Below, piece after piece: positions 1 to 7,792 of a DNA stretch of 34,668 nt. Under the pieces are notes generated by a model. The model did not search any database, was not told the DNA's origin, and saw only the letters and a program-made list of their open reading frames with translations. Positions within the stretch are counted from its first letter, which is position 1, and the number at the start of each line of letters is the position of its first letter. Where the stretch lies: NCBI GenBank assembly GCA_946540675.1, contig CAMNIW010000002.1:1-34668 (forward strand), written 5' to 3'. Source of the stretch: an uncultured Clostridia bacterium. GTDB taxonomy: Bacteria > Bacillota > Clostridia > Christensenellales > Borkfalkiaceae. The position numbers and the translations under genes are program-made.

Positions 1-220
1 CGAGAGCAGCGAAATAACCGATTCCATAAGGCGCGGACACATAGCCTACGTCATCAATACCAGCGAAGTCGGCGCGGCGAGAGAACTCTCGGACGGTTAC
101 GAGATAAGAAAATGCGCCACCGAAAGCAACGTCACTATGTTTACGTCGCTCGACACCGTAAGGGTTTTGCTCGACGTACTCGAAGAGACCACGCTCACCA
201 TATCGACGATAGACGCGTAA
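1..220 (+). CDS. carB: Carbamoyl-phosphate synthase large subunit, C-terminal end (partial)
   Basis: This is the last 73 codons of an open frame that enters from the left edge (first full codon at base 2, stop TAA at 218-220). The residues fit the C-terminal MGS-like allosteric domain of CarB: a VINTS element (family VINTP), then DGYEIRKCA, then a short helix and the end of the chain. CarB makes carbamoyl phosphate from bicarbonate, glutamine-derived ammonia and two ATP, the first step of pyrimidine and arginine synthesis. PyrK starts 4 bases after the stop, so this CarB belongs to the pyrimidine operon. The catalytic domains and any carA lie outside the window. Identification rests on this short domain plus context. 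Confidence 0.85.
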   Translation, partial: ESSEITDSIRRGHIAYVINTSEVGAARELSDGYEIRKCATESNVTMFTSLDTVRVLLDVLEETTLTISTIDA

Positions 221-224
221 AATT

Positions 225-965
225 ATGAAACAGGGAATATATACCGTAAGCGAAAACTTAAAAATAGCGGACGGAGTTTACAGAATGACTTTGTCGGGCG
301 ACCCGTCCGCAATAACCGCGGCGGGGCAGTTCGTAAACCTTCTTACGGACGGGTGTTATCTCCGTCGTCCGATCTCGGTGTGCGAAGTAGGAAAAGACGG
401 CTTTACCATAATATATAAAGTCGTCGGCAAGGGCACGGAGAAGATGAGCCGCGCGAAGAAGGGAGACGAATTCGACGTGCTGACGGGGCTCGGCAACGGT
501 TACGACGTCGCGGCGTCGGGGAAAAGTCCGCTCCTTATAGGCGGCGGAGTCGGAGTTCCGCCCCTTTACGAACTCGCCAAAAGGCTGACGGCGCAGGGAA
601 AACGGGTTTCGGTGATAATCGGATTCAACAAAAAGAGCGAAGTCTTTTACGAAAAGGAATTTTTATCTCTCGGATGCAAAGTGTTCGTCGCGACGGCGGA
701 CGGGTCTTACGGAGAAAAGGGCTTTGTGACCGACGTTATGAAAAAAGTCGGTACGTATACCTATTTTTACGCCTGCGGACCCGAACCTATGCTCAAAGCG
801 GTGTATAAGAAATCGGAGACGGACGGAGAATTCAGTTTCGAGCGGCGTATGGGTTGCGGCTTCGGCGCGTGTATGGGCTGTTCGTGTAAAACCGTGACGG
901 GCAACAAGCGCATATGCAAGGAAGGACCCGTCATAAAGAAGGGGGATATAATATGGGAAGACTGA
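225..965 (+). CDS. pyrK: Dihydroorotate dehydrogenase B, electron transfer subunit
   Basis: The 246-residue protein has the PyrK layout. An N-terminal FAD-binding barrel carries RRPIS at about residues 47-51, a nucleotide-binding half starts with GGGVGVPP at about 106-113, and CGPEPM lies at about 184-189. A C-terminal [2Fe-2S] site has cysteines 211, 216, 219 and 231, with the usual C-x4-C-x2-C-x11-C spacing. PyrK passes electrons from the PyrD flavin through its iron-sulphur cluster and FAD to NAD+, which makes this the NAD-dependent type 1B enzyme. The ATG at 225 follows the carB stop by 4 bases. The 3' end overlaps pyrD by 13 bases, suggesting coupled translation of the two subunits. Confidence 0.95.
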   Translation: MKQGIYTVSENLKIADGVYRMTLSGDPSAITAAGQFVNLLTDGCYLRRPISVCEVGKDGFTIIYKVVGKGTEKMSRAKKGDEFDVLTGLGNGYDVAASGKSPLLIGGGVGVPPLYELAKRLTAQGKRVSVIIGFNKKSEVFYEKEFLSLGCKVFVATADGSYGEKGFVTDVMKKVGTYTYFYACGPEPMLKAVYKKSETDGEFSFERRMGCGFGACMGCSCKTVTGNKRICKEGPVIKKGDIIWED

Positions 966-1852
966 GCGTTGACCTTTGCGGCATAGAACTCGACAATCCG
1001 GTAATACCCGCAAGCGGCACTTTCGGCTACGGTTACGAGTTCGCCGATCTCTACGACATAAATATTCTCGGGACGTTTTCTTTCAAGGGTACGACCAAAG
1101 AGCCGAGATTCGGCAACCCGACGCCGAGAATAGCCGAATGCGCTTCCGGTATGCTCAATTCGGTCGGGCTGCAAAACCCGGGCGCGGAAAAGGTCGTTTC
1201 GGAAGAACTTCCGCGGCTTAAAAAGGTGTTCGGCAAAAAGGTAATGGCTAACGTCAGCGGTTTTTCGGTCGAAGAATACGTCGAAACTTGCAGAATTTTG
1301 GACGGACAGGAGCAGGTAGGGTGGATAGAAGTCAACGTTTCCTGCCCCAACGTGCACGGCGGGGGGATGAGTTTCGGTACCGACGCGCGCGCCGCCGCCG
1401 AAGTTACGGCAAAGGTGAAGGCGGCGACTGAAAAGCCGATAATAATAAAACTTTCGCCCAACGTTACCGATATAGTCCCGATAGCGCGCGCGTGCGAAGA
1501 CGCAGGCGCTGACGGGATAAGTCTGATAAACACTTTGCTCGGAATGCGCATTGACCTGAAAACGAGAAAGCCCGTACTCAAAAACGTGACGGGCGGACTT
1601 TCGGGGCCGGCGGTGTTTCCCGTCGCCCTTCGTATGGTCTATCAGACGGCGAAGGCGGTAAAAATTCCCGTCGTCGGCATGGGCGGAGTCGCGAGCGCCG
1701 AAGACGTGCTGGAAATGATGCTCGCGGGGGCGACCGCGGTAGAAGTCGGCGCCGCCAATCTCGTAAACCCTTACGCTTGCAGGGATATAATACGCGACCT
1801 GCCCGCGGCGATGGACAAATACGGAATAAAAACTCTTAAGGAGATAAGATAA
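953..1852 (+). CDS. pyrD: Dihydroorotate dehydrogenase B, catalytic subunit
   Basis: The enzyme oxidises dihydroorotate to orotate with FMN. The 300-residue protein has the class 1B signature NVSCPNVHGGG, with Cys131 in the position of the class 1 catalytic base. The FMN site includes FSFKGTT at about residues 42-48 and GMGGVASAED near the C-terminus. I chose the ATG at 953 because it follows an AAGGGGG ribosome binding site at a good distance and starts just before the family-typical 'L-x-G-I-x-L-x-N-P' segment. An in-frame ATG at 914 would add 13 unconserved residues lying wholly inside pyrK. It overlaps pyrK by 13 bases and shares one base with pyrF (TAATG). Confidence 0.96.
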   Translation: MGRLSVDLCGIELDNPVIPASGTFGYGYEFADLYDINILGTFSFKGTTKEPRFGNPTPRIAECASGMLNSVGLQNPGAEKVVSEELPRLKKVFGKKVMANVSGFSVEEYVETCRILDGQEQVGWIEVNVSCPNVHGGGMSFGTDARAAAEVTAKVKAATEKPIIIKLSPNVTDIVPIARACEDAGADGISLINTLLGMRIDLKTRKPVLKNVTGGLSGPAVFPVALRMVYQTAKAVKIPVVGMGGVASAEDVLEMMLAGATAVEVGAANLVNPYACRDIIRDLPAAMDKYGIKTLKEIR

Positions 1853-2553
1853 TGGCAAAAGACGTAATTATAGCCTGCGACTTTCCGTCAAAGGAACAGA
1901 CGCTTGCTTTTCTGGATAAATTCACGGGGAGAAAACCCTTCGTAAAGATAGGTATGGAACTTTTCTATGCCGAAGGCCCCGACGTCGTGAGAGAGATAAA
2001 GAAAAGGGGACACAAAATATTTCTCGACCTTAAACTCCACGATATACCCAACACGGTAAAGCGCGCGATGGCGGTGCTGACAAAACTCGACGCGGACATA
2101 GTAAACGTCCACGCGGCAGGCGGCACGGAAATGATGAAAAGGGCGGCGGAAGGTCTTATAAGGGAAGACGGCACGCGTCCGCTCATCATTGCGATAACGC
2201 AACTCACGTCTACCGACGACGAAACTTTAAGGCGGGACATTCTCATTGACAGACCTATGGAAGAAGTGGTCGGAAGTTACGCGCTCACCGCAAAAAACGC
2301 GGGGCTCGACGGGGTGGTGTGCTCTCCGCTCGAAGCGGCGAAAGTGCACGGCGCGTGCGGAAAGGACTTTTTGACGGTAACTCCGGGCGTTCGTTTCGAC
2401 GGCGGCGAAAAGGGCGACCAAAAGAGAGTTACCACGCCGGAAAAGGCGAGAGAACTCGGATCGGACTACATCGTTATGGGCAGACCCATAACGGCGGCGG
2501 AAGATCCGGTAAAGGCGTACGAAAGGGCGCTCAAAGAATTTTTGGGAGAGTGA
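1852..2553 (+). CDS. pyrF: Orotidine-5'-phosphate decarboxylase
   Basis: PyrF decarboxylates OMP to UMP, the last step of the de novo pathway. The 233-residue length fits the short bacterial TIM-barrel form. The catalytic D-x-K-x-x-D motif appears as DLKLHD (Asp59, Lys61, Asp64), and the phosphate-binding end of the barrel shows TPGVR and YIVMGRPIT. The ATG overlaps the pyrD stop by one base, so ribosomes finishing pyrD can re-initiate here. pyrE follows after a 3-base gap. Confidence 0.96.
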   Translation: MAKDVIIACDFPSKEQTLAFLDKFTGRKPFVKIGMELFYAEGPDVVREIKKRGHKIFLDLKLHDIPNTVKRAMAVLTKLDADIVNVHAAGGTEMMKRAAEGLIREDGTRPLIIAITQLTSTDDETLRRDILIDRPMEEVVGSYALTAKNAGLDGVVCSPLEAAKVHGACGKDFLTVTPGVRFDGGEKGDQKRVTTPEKARELGSDYIVMGRPITAAEDPVKAYERALKEFLGE

Positions 2554-2556
2554 AAT

Positions 2557-3195
2557 ATGGAAGAGAGAAAGGTAAAGATAGCAAAAGACCTGCTTAAAAT
2601 CAAGGCGGTGTTTTTCAGCCCCGACAAGCCGTTTACCTGGGCGAGCGGAATAAAGAGTCCCGTGTATTGCGACAACAGGCTGACTCTCACCGCGCCCGAC
2701 GTCAGGAACGACGTCGAAAACGGACTTGCGGAAGCGATAAAGGAGAATTATCCCGAAGTCGAAGTGCTTATGGGCACGTCCACCGCAGGTATAGCGCACG
2801 CCGCGATAGTCGGACACATAACGGGTCTTCCGATGGGTTACGTCCGTTCGGGCGCGAAAGACCACGGCAGGCAGAACCAAATCGAAGGCAAACTCGAAAA
2901 AGGACAGAAAGTAGTCGTCGTTGAAGACCTTATATCGACGGGCGGAAGCGTTCTCGAAGTGGTGGACGTTTTGAGAGCGGCGGGCGCGGAAGTGCTCGGG
3001 ATAGCGAGCATTTTCACATACGGTATGAAAAAAGGCTTACAACGGCTTAAAGAAGCCGACGTAAAAAACGTTTCGCTCACCGATTTCGACGTGATAGCCG
3101 AAGTCGCGGCGGCGGAAGGGTATATAGAAAAAGAAGACGTCGAAAGGTTGATAAAGTTCAGGAACGACCCTTCGGACGAAAGTTGGATAAAGTGA
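2557..3195 (+). CDS. pyrE: Orotate phosphoribosyltransferase
   Basis: PyrE joins orotate to PRPP to form OMP, the step before PyrF. The 212-residue protein has the type I phosphoribosyltransferase PRPP loop VVVVEDLISTGG at residues 119-130. It also has a flexible catalytic-loop segment, KDHGRQNQIEG, at about 101-111. An RBS-like GGGAG sits just upstream inside the end of pyrF. The next gene begins one base after the stop, so the operon stays tightly packed. Confidence 0.95.
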   Translation: MEERKVKIAKDLLKIKAVFFSPDKPFTWASGIKSPVYCDNRLTLTAPDVRNDVENGLAEAIKENYPEVEVLMGTSTAGIAHAAIVGHITGLPMGYVRSGAKDHGRQNQIEGKLEKGQKVVVVEDLISTGGSVLEVVDVLRAAGAEVLGIASIFTYGMKKGLQRLKEADVKNVSLTDFDVIAEVAAAEGYIEKEDVERLIKFRNDPSDESWIK

Positions 3196-3196
3196 T

Positions 3197-4291
3197 ATGA
3201 GAAGCGTAATAGATATTCTCGACCTTACGAGAGAAGAAGTGGACGGGCTCGTGGAAAAAGCCCTTGACATAATAGCCGACCCGAAGAAGTATTCGGAGAT
3301 ATGTCGCGGCAAAAAACTCGCCACGCTCTTTTTCGAGCCGTCGACGAGAACTCGTCTTTCCTTTGAAGCGGCGATGTACGAACTCGGCGGAAACGTCCTG
3401 TCCGTTCCGGGCGCGTCGCTGTCTTCGGCGGCAAAGGGAGAGAGCGTTGCGGACACCGCCAAAGTCGTTTCCTGCTACGCGGATATAATAGCGATACGCC
3501 ACCCCAAGGAAGGCGCGGCCGCCGTCGCGGCGAACAGCGCGGACATACCCGTCATCAACGCGGGCGACGGCGGACACTGCCACCCGACGCAGACTCTTAC
3601 CGATATGCTGACCATACACAGGGAAAAGGGCAGGTTCGACGATCTCGTCGTGGGATTTTGCGGCGACCTTAAATACGGCAGGACGGTACATTCGCTCATA
3701 AACTCCCTGTCGCGGTATAAAAACGTAAAACTCGTTCTCATCTCGCCCGAAGAACTGAAACTTCCGGGATACGTAAAGCGCGGAGCGATAGCGAGAAGCG
3801 GTATGGAATACGTCGAAACGGCGAGCCTTGAAGAATATATGCCCGAACTCGACGTCCTTTATATGACGAGAATACAAAGGGAAAGGTTTGCCGACGCCGA
3901 CGAATACGAAAGGCTTAAAGACAGTTACGTTTTGACGCCCGAAAAACTCGTCCCCGCAAAAGAAGATATGATAATACTTCATCCCCTTCCGCGCGTCAAC
4001 GAGATAAGCGTCAGGGTAGACGAAGACAAAAGGGCGTGCTACTTCAAGCAGGCGCTCAACGGCAAGTATATACGTATGGCGCTCATACTCAAACTGCTCG
4101 AAGAAGCCGAAAACAAGGAGAAAGAGCCGCCGTTTAAGGGCAAGAAGTTGATTTACGGCAAGTATACCTGCAAAAACGACAGGTGTATAACGACCGTCGA
4201 ACAGGAACTCACGCCGATATTTTTCCCCGCGGAGTGCGAAGAAGGAAAATTCCGTTGCGCCTACTGCGAGAAAAAAGTCAAAACCGAATAG
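3197..4291 (+). CDS. pyrB: Aspartate carbamoyltransferase with fused C-terminal PyrI-type zinc domain
   Basis: The enzyme condenses carbamoyl phosphate with aspartate. Residues 1 to about 322 are a complete catalytic chain: STRTR at 49-53, HPKEG at 102-106, HPTQ at 129-132, the DLKYGRTVHS loop at 157-166, R-x-Q at 225-227 and HPLPR at 262-266. A 40-residue C-terminal extension then matches the zinc domain of the regulatory chain PyrI: Cys335, Cys340, Cys364 and Cys367, with the C-x4-C-x23-C-x2-C spacing that I recall for E. coli PyrI. The nucleotide-binding half of PyrI is absent. In the classical enzyme the zinc domain contacts the catalytic trimers; here it may stabilise quaternary structure without allosteric control, which is inference. 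This is the last gene of the pyr operon. Confidence 0.93.
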   Translation: MRSVIDILDLTREEVDGLVEKALDIIADPKKYSEICRGKKLATLFFEPSTRTRLSFEAAMYELGGNVLSVPGASLSSAAKGESVADTAKVVSCYADIIAIRHPKEGAAAVAANSADIPVINAGDGGHCHPTQTLTDMLTIHREKGRFDDLVVGFCGDLKYGRTVHSLINSLSRYKNVKLVLISPEELKLPGYVKRGAIARSGMEYVETASLEEYMPELDVLYMTRIQRERFADADEYERLKDSYVLTPEKLVPAKEDMIILHPLPRVNEISVRVDEDKRACYFKQALNGKYIRMALILKLLEEAENKEKEPPFKGKKLIYGKYTCKNDRCITTVEQELTPIFFPAECEEGKFRCAYCEKKVKTE

Positions 4292-4303
4292 AGAACGCCG
4301 AAA

Positions 4304-4335
4304 AAAGCGGGGACGGAAAATTCCGTCCCCGCTTT
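4304..4335. terminator. Hairpin terminator shared by convergent genes
   Basis: A perfect 15-bp inverted repeat (AAAGCGGGGACGGAA, loop AA, then its complement) begins 12 bases after the pyrB stop and ends 7 bases before the stop of the convergent minus-strand gene at 4343. The A/T ends give short U runs in both directions, so it can serve both transcripts. Confidence 0.85.
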
Positions 4336-4342
4336 GCGGTCA

Positions 4343-4813
4343 TCAAAACTCTTCACCGTTGAGTCTGGTTATTATTTTAGCCATCGCCTTTATTTCGGAG
4401 TCGCTCATATTTTCGGAGTATTCGGCAAGGACGCCCGCAGTCTGTTCTTCGGTCTTACACTCTCTGACCGCCGAGAGAGCCGAAGGAAGTTTGTCTTCGG
4501 GGACGAAAGTCTTTATAAGTTCTTCCGTCGCGTCTTTTTTTGCGCCCCTGCAAAAGACGTTTCCTATCGCGAAAGACAGTCCGAAGACGGTCGTTCCGCG
4601 CTCGGGGAGCGTTCCGAAGTCGCCGCCCGTCGCGGCGAGATATACGGCAAAGGCAAGAAAGGAAAGGGCGAGTTTTATCGCCGTTTCCGTGCGTTCAGGC
4701 AGACGGGGAAACAGTTTTCTTATCGCCGCGTATACGGCGAGCACCGCGCCCGCGGCGAGAAAAGTTTCCAGTCCGAAACGATTGAGCATCGCGAATATTT
4801 TTACAGTTTCCAT
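4343..4813 (-). CDS. Small membrane protein of unknown function
   Basis: I do not recognise this 156-residue protein. It has three hydrophobic stretches (about residues 14-34, 43-62 and 73-88), followed by a charged, probably helical cytoplasmic tail of about 65 residues rich in Glu and Lys. The start ATG at 4813 is chosen because AAGGCGGTG lies 4 bases upstream. A longer frame to 4870 would run through tandem-repeat DNA and is rejected. The ribosome binding site is itself part of the last copy of the 76-bp repeat array. The gene is probably cotranscribed with the 53-residue small gene upstream on the same strand, and it ends at the shared terminator with pyrB. Confidence 0.75.
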   Translation of the reverse strand: METVKIFAMLNRFGLETFLAAGAVLAVYAAIRKLFPRLPERTETAIKLALSFLAFAVYLAATGGDFGTLPERGTTVFGLSFAIGNVFCRGAKKDATEELIKTFVPEDKLPSALSAVRECKTEEQTAGVLAEYSENMSDSEIKAMAKIITRLNGEEF

Positions 4814-5157
4814 TTTCACCGCCTTACGGGCGGAGAAATCCGGGCGAAATGCACTTTTCCGAGAAAGCACAAAGGTCTGCCGCCCGTTTTTTCACCGCCT
4901 TACGGGCGGAGAAATACGGGCGAAACGCACTTTTCCGAGAAAGCGCAAAGGTCTGCCGCTCGTTTTTTCACCGCCTTACGGGCGGAAAAATCCGGGCGAA
5001 GCGCACTTTTCCTGTCGAAGAGCGGAAACAAACCGCCCGTTTTTCACCGCCTTACGGGCGGAGAAATCCGGGCGAAACGCACTTTTCCGAGAAAGCACAA
5101 AGGTCTGCCGCCCGTTTTTTCACCGCCTTACGGGCGGAGAAATCCGGGCGAAACGCA
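4813..5157 (-). repeat. 76-bp tandem repeat array, 4.5 copies, between two minus-strand genes
   Basis: Copies begin at 4813, 4889, 4965, 5041 and 5117 (the last partial, about 41 bp), each exactly 76 bp apart. Read on the plus strand, each copy starts with TTTTCACCGCCTTACGGGCG and continues with GAAATCCGGGCGAA. The copies starting at 4813, 4889 and 5041 are nearly identical; the copy at 4965 has a diverged second half of the same length. Since 76 is not a multiple of 3, the array is not coding. On the minus strand, every copy ends in AAGGCGGTGAAAA, a ribosome-binding-like sequence, and only the last is followed by ATG. CCGCC/GGCGG and longer complements allow hairpins within and between copies. 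Confidence 0.93.
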
Positions 5158-5159
5158 AA

Positions 5160-5321
5160 TTATTCGTCGTCGTTTTTCGGCTTCGGGAAAGATTTTTCGC
5201 CCGTCGGCAAAGGAGCGTTTTTTTCGGGCTCGCTTCGCCGAAATAAGCCGTCGGGCAAATCGGGAACGTTTTTAAGCCTTTTCGGGCACAACTTCTTTTT
5301 CAAATAAAACCTGTTCGGCAT
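5160..5321 (-). CDS. 53-residue basic small protein, unknown
   Basis: A short open frame begins MPNRFYLKKKLCPKRLKN and ends KPKNDDE. It is preceded by a strong ribosome binding site (GGAGGGATAT, then ATG), and a near-consensus promoter starts the transcript about 32 bases upstream. The N-terminal half is strongly basic; the rest is Pro/Glu/Lys-rich and probably disordered. There is no membrane segment and a single cysteine. Its stop lies 2 bases beyond the tandem repeat array, so the whole gap to the next gene is repeat DNA. I do not recognise a family. The match of promoter, RBS and frame makes it likely to be real. Confidence 0.65.
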   Translation of the reverse strand: MPNRFYLKKKLCPKRLKNVPDLPDGLFRRSEPEKNAPLPTGEKSFPKPKNDDE

Positions 5322-5359
5322 ATATCCCTCCGCCCTATCGTTTTTCCAGACGCGGAAAG

Positions 5360-5387
5360 ATTATAACGCCGTTTTTCCGAAAGTCAA
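5360..5387 (-). promoter_or_regulatory. Sigma-A promoter for the small gene at 5160-5321
   Basis: On the minus strand TTGACT (5382-5387) and TATAAT (5360-5365) are 16 bp apart, one mismatch from consensus. The predicted start is near 5353, giving a leader of about 32 bases. It lies directly behind the spoIIE stop. Confidence 0.85.
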
Positions 5388-5397
5388 GAGTTTACTG

Positions 5398-7659
5398 TCA
5401 GCAAACTTTTTTGAAAATTCTCACGCAAAAGGCGGTCATATCGTCTTTCGCTTCTCCGCCCGTAAGAGCGAGCGCGCGGTTTAATATGTTGTCCGCGAGA
5501 ATTTTGGGGTTGAGAGCCCTTTGCGACGACAAAAACCCGACGAGATCGCCGGAAGAGCCGAACGCGTCCGACACGCCGTCGCTCATAAAGACTATCACGT
5601 CGCCGCTCGAAAGAGTTGTTCTGCTTATCGTCGGGCGCATTTCGTCGAGTATTCCGAGCGGCAAAGAATTGCCTTCCACGATCTTTACCGAGTCCTTTGT
5701 GACGACGAAGGAATACGGCGAGCCTATCTTTATGAAGTCCGCACCGCCCGAAGAAAGGTCGATGACGCCTATATCCATGGCGGTGAAGTCGTCTTTGCGG
5801 TTAAAGGCGAGAAGTTTGTTTACCGTGGAAAGCACGGTTTCGGACGGAAGTCCCGCCTTGTAAAAGGTTTCGACCAGCGATATGGCGGTGGCGGAAACGT
5901 CTTCCGCGCCTTCTCCGCTGCCCATACCGTCGTTTAAGGCTATCAGGAACTTGTTTTCGGACAGTTTGGTCACCGAGTGGGTGTCTCCGCTTTTTTGCTT
6001 GTCGGATTTTGTCGTCGCCGCTATCCCGAACACGGCGTCGAAAGTCGGCGCGCGCTTTAACGTTACGGACGACAGATCTCGCGTAAGGTCGGCTTTTGCG
6101 GTTATCGCCGGCGGAAAACCGAAAACTTCTTCCACGGACTGTAAAAACGCCTTTTTGGCGACGTCTTTTTGCGGAAGAGTGACGTTTATCTCGACGTCGC
6201 TATCGTCGCCGAACACGAGCGCTTCGGTCGCAAAAATGCCTTCCGTAAACAGTTTTTTAAGCAATTTCTTTTCGCTGTCGCGCCTGATTTCGAGTTGTCT
6301 GCTCATAGAAAAAGCCAACGCTTTCAAAACCGCAGACAGTCCTTTCGTTTCGGACAGGACGAGTTGTCTGCCGCTTTCAAGCGCTTCGTTTTCGTCCATT
6401 TCGCGCTCGAACAGTTTTATAAGAGAATTGACTTTTTCGGTCACGCTTTCGGGATAGGCGCAGTTTTCCGAGAAGGATCGGGGAAGGTCGACAAGGTTCA
6501 GTCTGCCTTTGGCGAACCCGATAGACACCGCGTTTTTAAGTATTTCGGGCGAAGGGAAATCGCGGTTGCGGCACTTTTTAAGCGACGGACAAACCGAACA
6601 CACCGAAAGAAGCACGTCTTCGGCGGCGTTGTCCGTTATGCTTTCTTTGGAAACCGTTTTTTCTCCGAGTTTTTGCATAGAACCGTACATTTCGTCAAAG
6701 ACCGCCGCGATTTCGTACAGTTTTCCCGATACGGCGGAGCGGTTGCGGTTTACCGAGTATCTTACGAGATTGTCCGATTTGTATAGAGCCATCGCGTCCT
6801 TTAACCGTGAAAGACGCTTTGTCGGCGTAAAGAGAAACACGACCGACGGTATCAGCAGGATAAGCGAATAAGCGGGATCCTTTACGGGATAAACGTCGGT
6901 GAACAGCCACAGCATCACCTGTACCGCGACGACCGAGAAAGAAGTCAGTATCTTCGAGCGTTCGGAAAAAATCATCGCGGCAAGCGAACACACGAGAAAT
7001 ATCCCCATCGCCGAAAAACTCCTTTCGTACAGGCACACGGGCAGGGCGGACACGGCGGCGACCACGGCGGTAAAACCTTTCGGAAGGATGACCGCGGCGT
7101 AAAGCGTTATCGTAAGCCCCGCGGCTTGCCAGGCGTATGAGCCGAGTGAAACCGTCGCCCCGTACCCCACCGCGCAAAACAGCGTCGCCGCGGCTATAAA
7201 CTCGTCGGTTTTTACGCGGTATCTGAGACCTTTTATCAGCATAACGCGCGCGCCTGCGGTCATAATCACCGAAAAAGCCGAAACGGTTACGGAAATCACC
7301 GTCTTTTCGAGATAGCCGTAAGACGGTGACGCGGCGATAAAGGGTATAAGAGATATAAACGTGAGCGGTATTATCTCGAAAGTCGGCGTTCTTTTGTAGC
7401 GTCCCGCGATAAAAAAGTACGCGCATATCACGGCGCCGCAGGTCGCGCCTATCCATATCGGCGTTATGTCCGCGGATATGCAAAAGGGGAGAGCGTACAG
7501 AAAAAACGACGGAAGCGGATTGAGTCCGGCTCCGAGATTTCCGACGAGAAGCGCGGCGGAAAGCGGTGAAAATTTTCCGTCGGCGAGAGTTATAAAGACG
7601 TAGCCGACAAGGGTTGCGGCGTACTTCAGGATCCTTTTAAGGTCGACAGGTTTTCTCAT
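5398..7659 (-). CDS. spoIIE: Stage II sporulation protein E, PP2C-type serine phosphatase
   Basis: SpoIIE sits at the polar septum and dephosphorylates SpoIIAA, which frees sigma-F in the forespore. The 753-residue protein has an N-terminal block of about ten hydrophobic segments (to about residue 290). A central region follows with a C-x2-C-x5-C cluster (VCSVC then KKC), also seen in clostridial homologues. The C-terminal PP2C domain shows NDGMGSGEG at about 576-584, MSDG at about 692-695 and KDDMTAF near the end; these Asp residues bind metal in the family. Length is close to B. subtilis SpoIIE. An AGGGAC element precedes the ATG at 7659. It is monocistronic, between two minus-strand units with their own promoters. 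Confidence 0.95.
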   Translation of the reverse strand: MRKPVDLKRILKYAATLVGYVFITLADGKFSPLSAALLVGNLGAGLNPLPSFFLYALPFCISADITPIWIGATCGAVICAYFFIAGRYKRTPTFEIIPLTFISLIPFIAASPSYGYLEKTVISVTVSAFSVIMTAGARVMLIKGLRYRVKTDEFIAAATLFCAVGYGATVSLGSYAWQAAGLTITLYAAVILPKGFTAVVAAVSALPVCLYERSFSAMGIFLVCSLAAMIFSERSKILTSFSVVAVQVMLWLFTDVYPVKDPAYSLILLIPSVVFLFTPTKRLSRLKDAMALYKSDNLVRYSVNRNRSAVSGKLYEIAAVFDEMYGSMQKLGEKTVSKESITDNAAEDVLLSVCSVCPSLKKCRNRDFPSPEILKNAVSIGFAKGRLNLVDLPRSFSENCAYPESVTEKVNSLIKLFEREMDENEALESGRQLVLSETKGLSAVLKALAFSMSRQLEIRRDSEKKLLKKLFTEGIFATEALVFGDDSDVEINVTLPQKDVAKKAFLQSVEEVFGFPPAITAKADLTRDLSSVTLKRAPTFDAVFGIAATTKSDKQKSGDTHSVTKLSENKFLIALNDGMGSGEGAEDVSATAISLVETFYKAGLPSETVLSTVNKLLAFNRKDDFTAMDIGVIDLSSGGADFIKIGSPYSFVVTKDSVKIVEGNSLPLGILDEMRPTISRTTLSSGDVIVFMSDGVSDAFGSSGDLVGFLSSQRALNPKILADNILNRALALTGGEAKDDMTAFCVRIFKKVC

Positions 7660-7690
7660 AAAACAAGTCCCTTTTTCGTTTGATACAAAG

Positions 7691-7735
7691 ATTATAAAGG
7701 ACTTATCCGCGAAAATAATGCGTATTACGGTCGAA
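7691..7735 (-). promoter_or_regulatory. Candidate spoIIE promoter with possible Spo0A box
   Basis: A perfect TATAAT lies at 7691-7696 (minus), about 32 bases before the spoIIE start, but no -35 hexamer is visible at 17 bp. This pattern suits an activator-dependent promoter. The plus-strand GGTCGAA at 7729-7735 is one base from the 0A-box core TGTCGAA. Spo0A control of spoIIE is established in Bacillus; here it is inference from a weak match. Confidence 0.4.
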
Positions 7736-7792
7736 ATTTGACCTATATTAGAAAAGTCGCGCCGACCGAGCGGCCTAAAGCGTTTTCCGCTT

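Noticed and set aside
940..965. The pyrK and spoIVFA 3' ends both read IIWE and both overlap the next gene by 13 bases with ATGGGAA
   Set aside because: The proteins are unrelated and the shared bases are few; this looks like chance convergence on a convenient coupling sequence.
767..1858. 363-codon open frame antisense to pyrK-pyrD, and similar long antisense frames elsewhere
   Set aside because: These mirror the real genes because stop codons are rare in the complementary frame of this codon usage; they have no RBS or family motifs.
4813..5157. CRISPR array
   Set aside because: The units are directly adjacent 76-bp tandem copies without alternating unique spacers, and no cas genes are near.
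4334..5307. Long open frames on the plus strand across the repeat array (up to about 310 codons)
   Set aside because: They run antisense to the small membrane protein and through a 76-bp repeat that shifts frame each copy. Their repeated peptides come from the tandem DNA repeat and no ribosome binding site fits.
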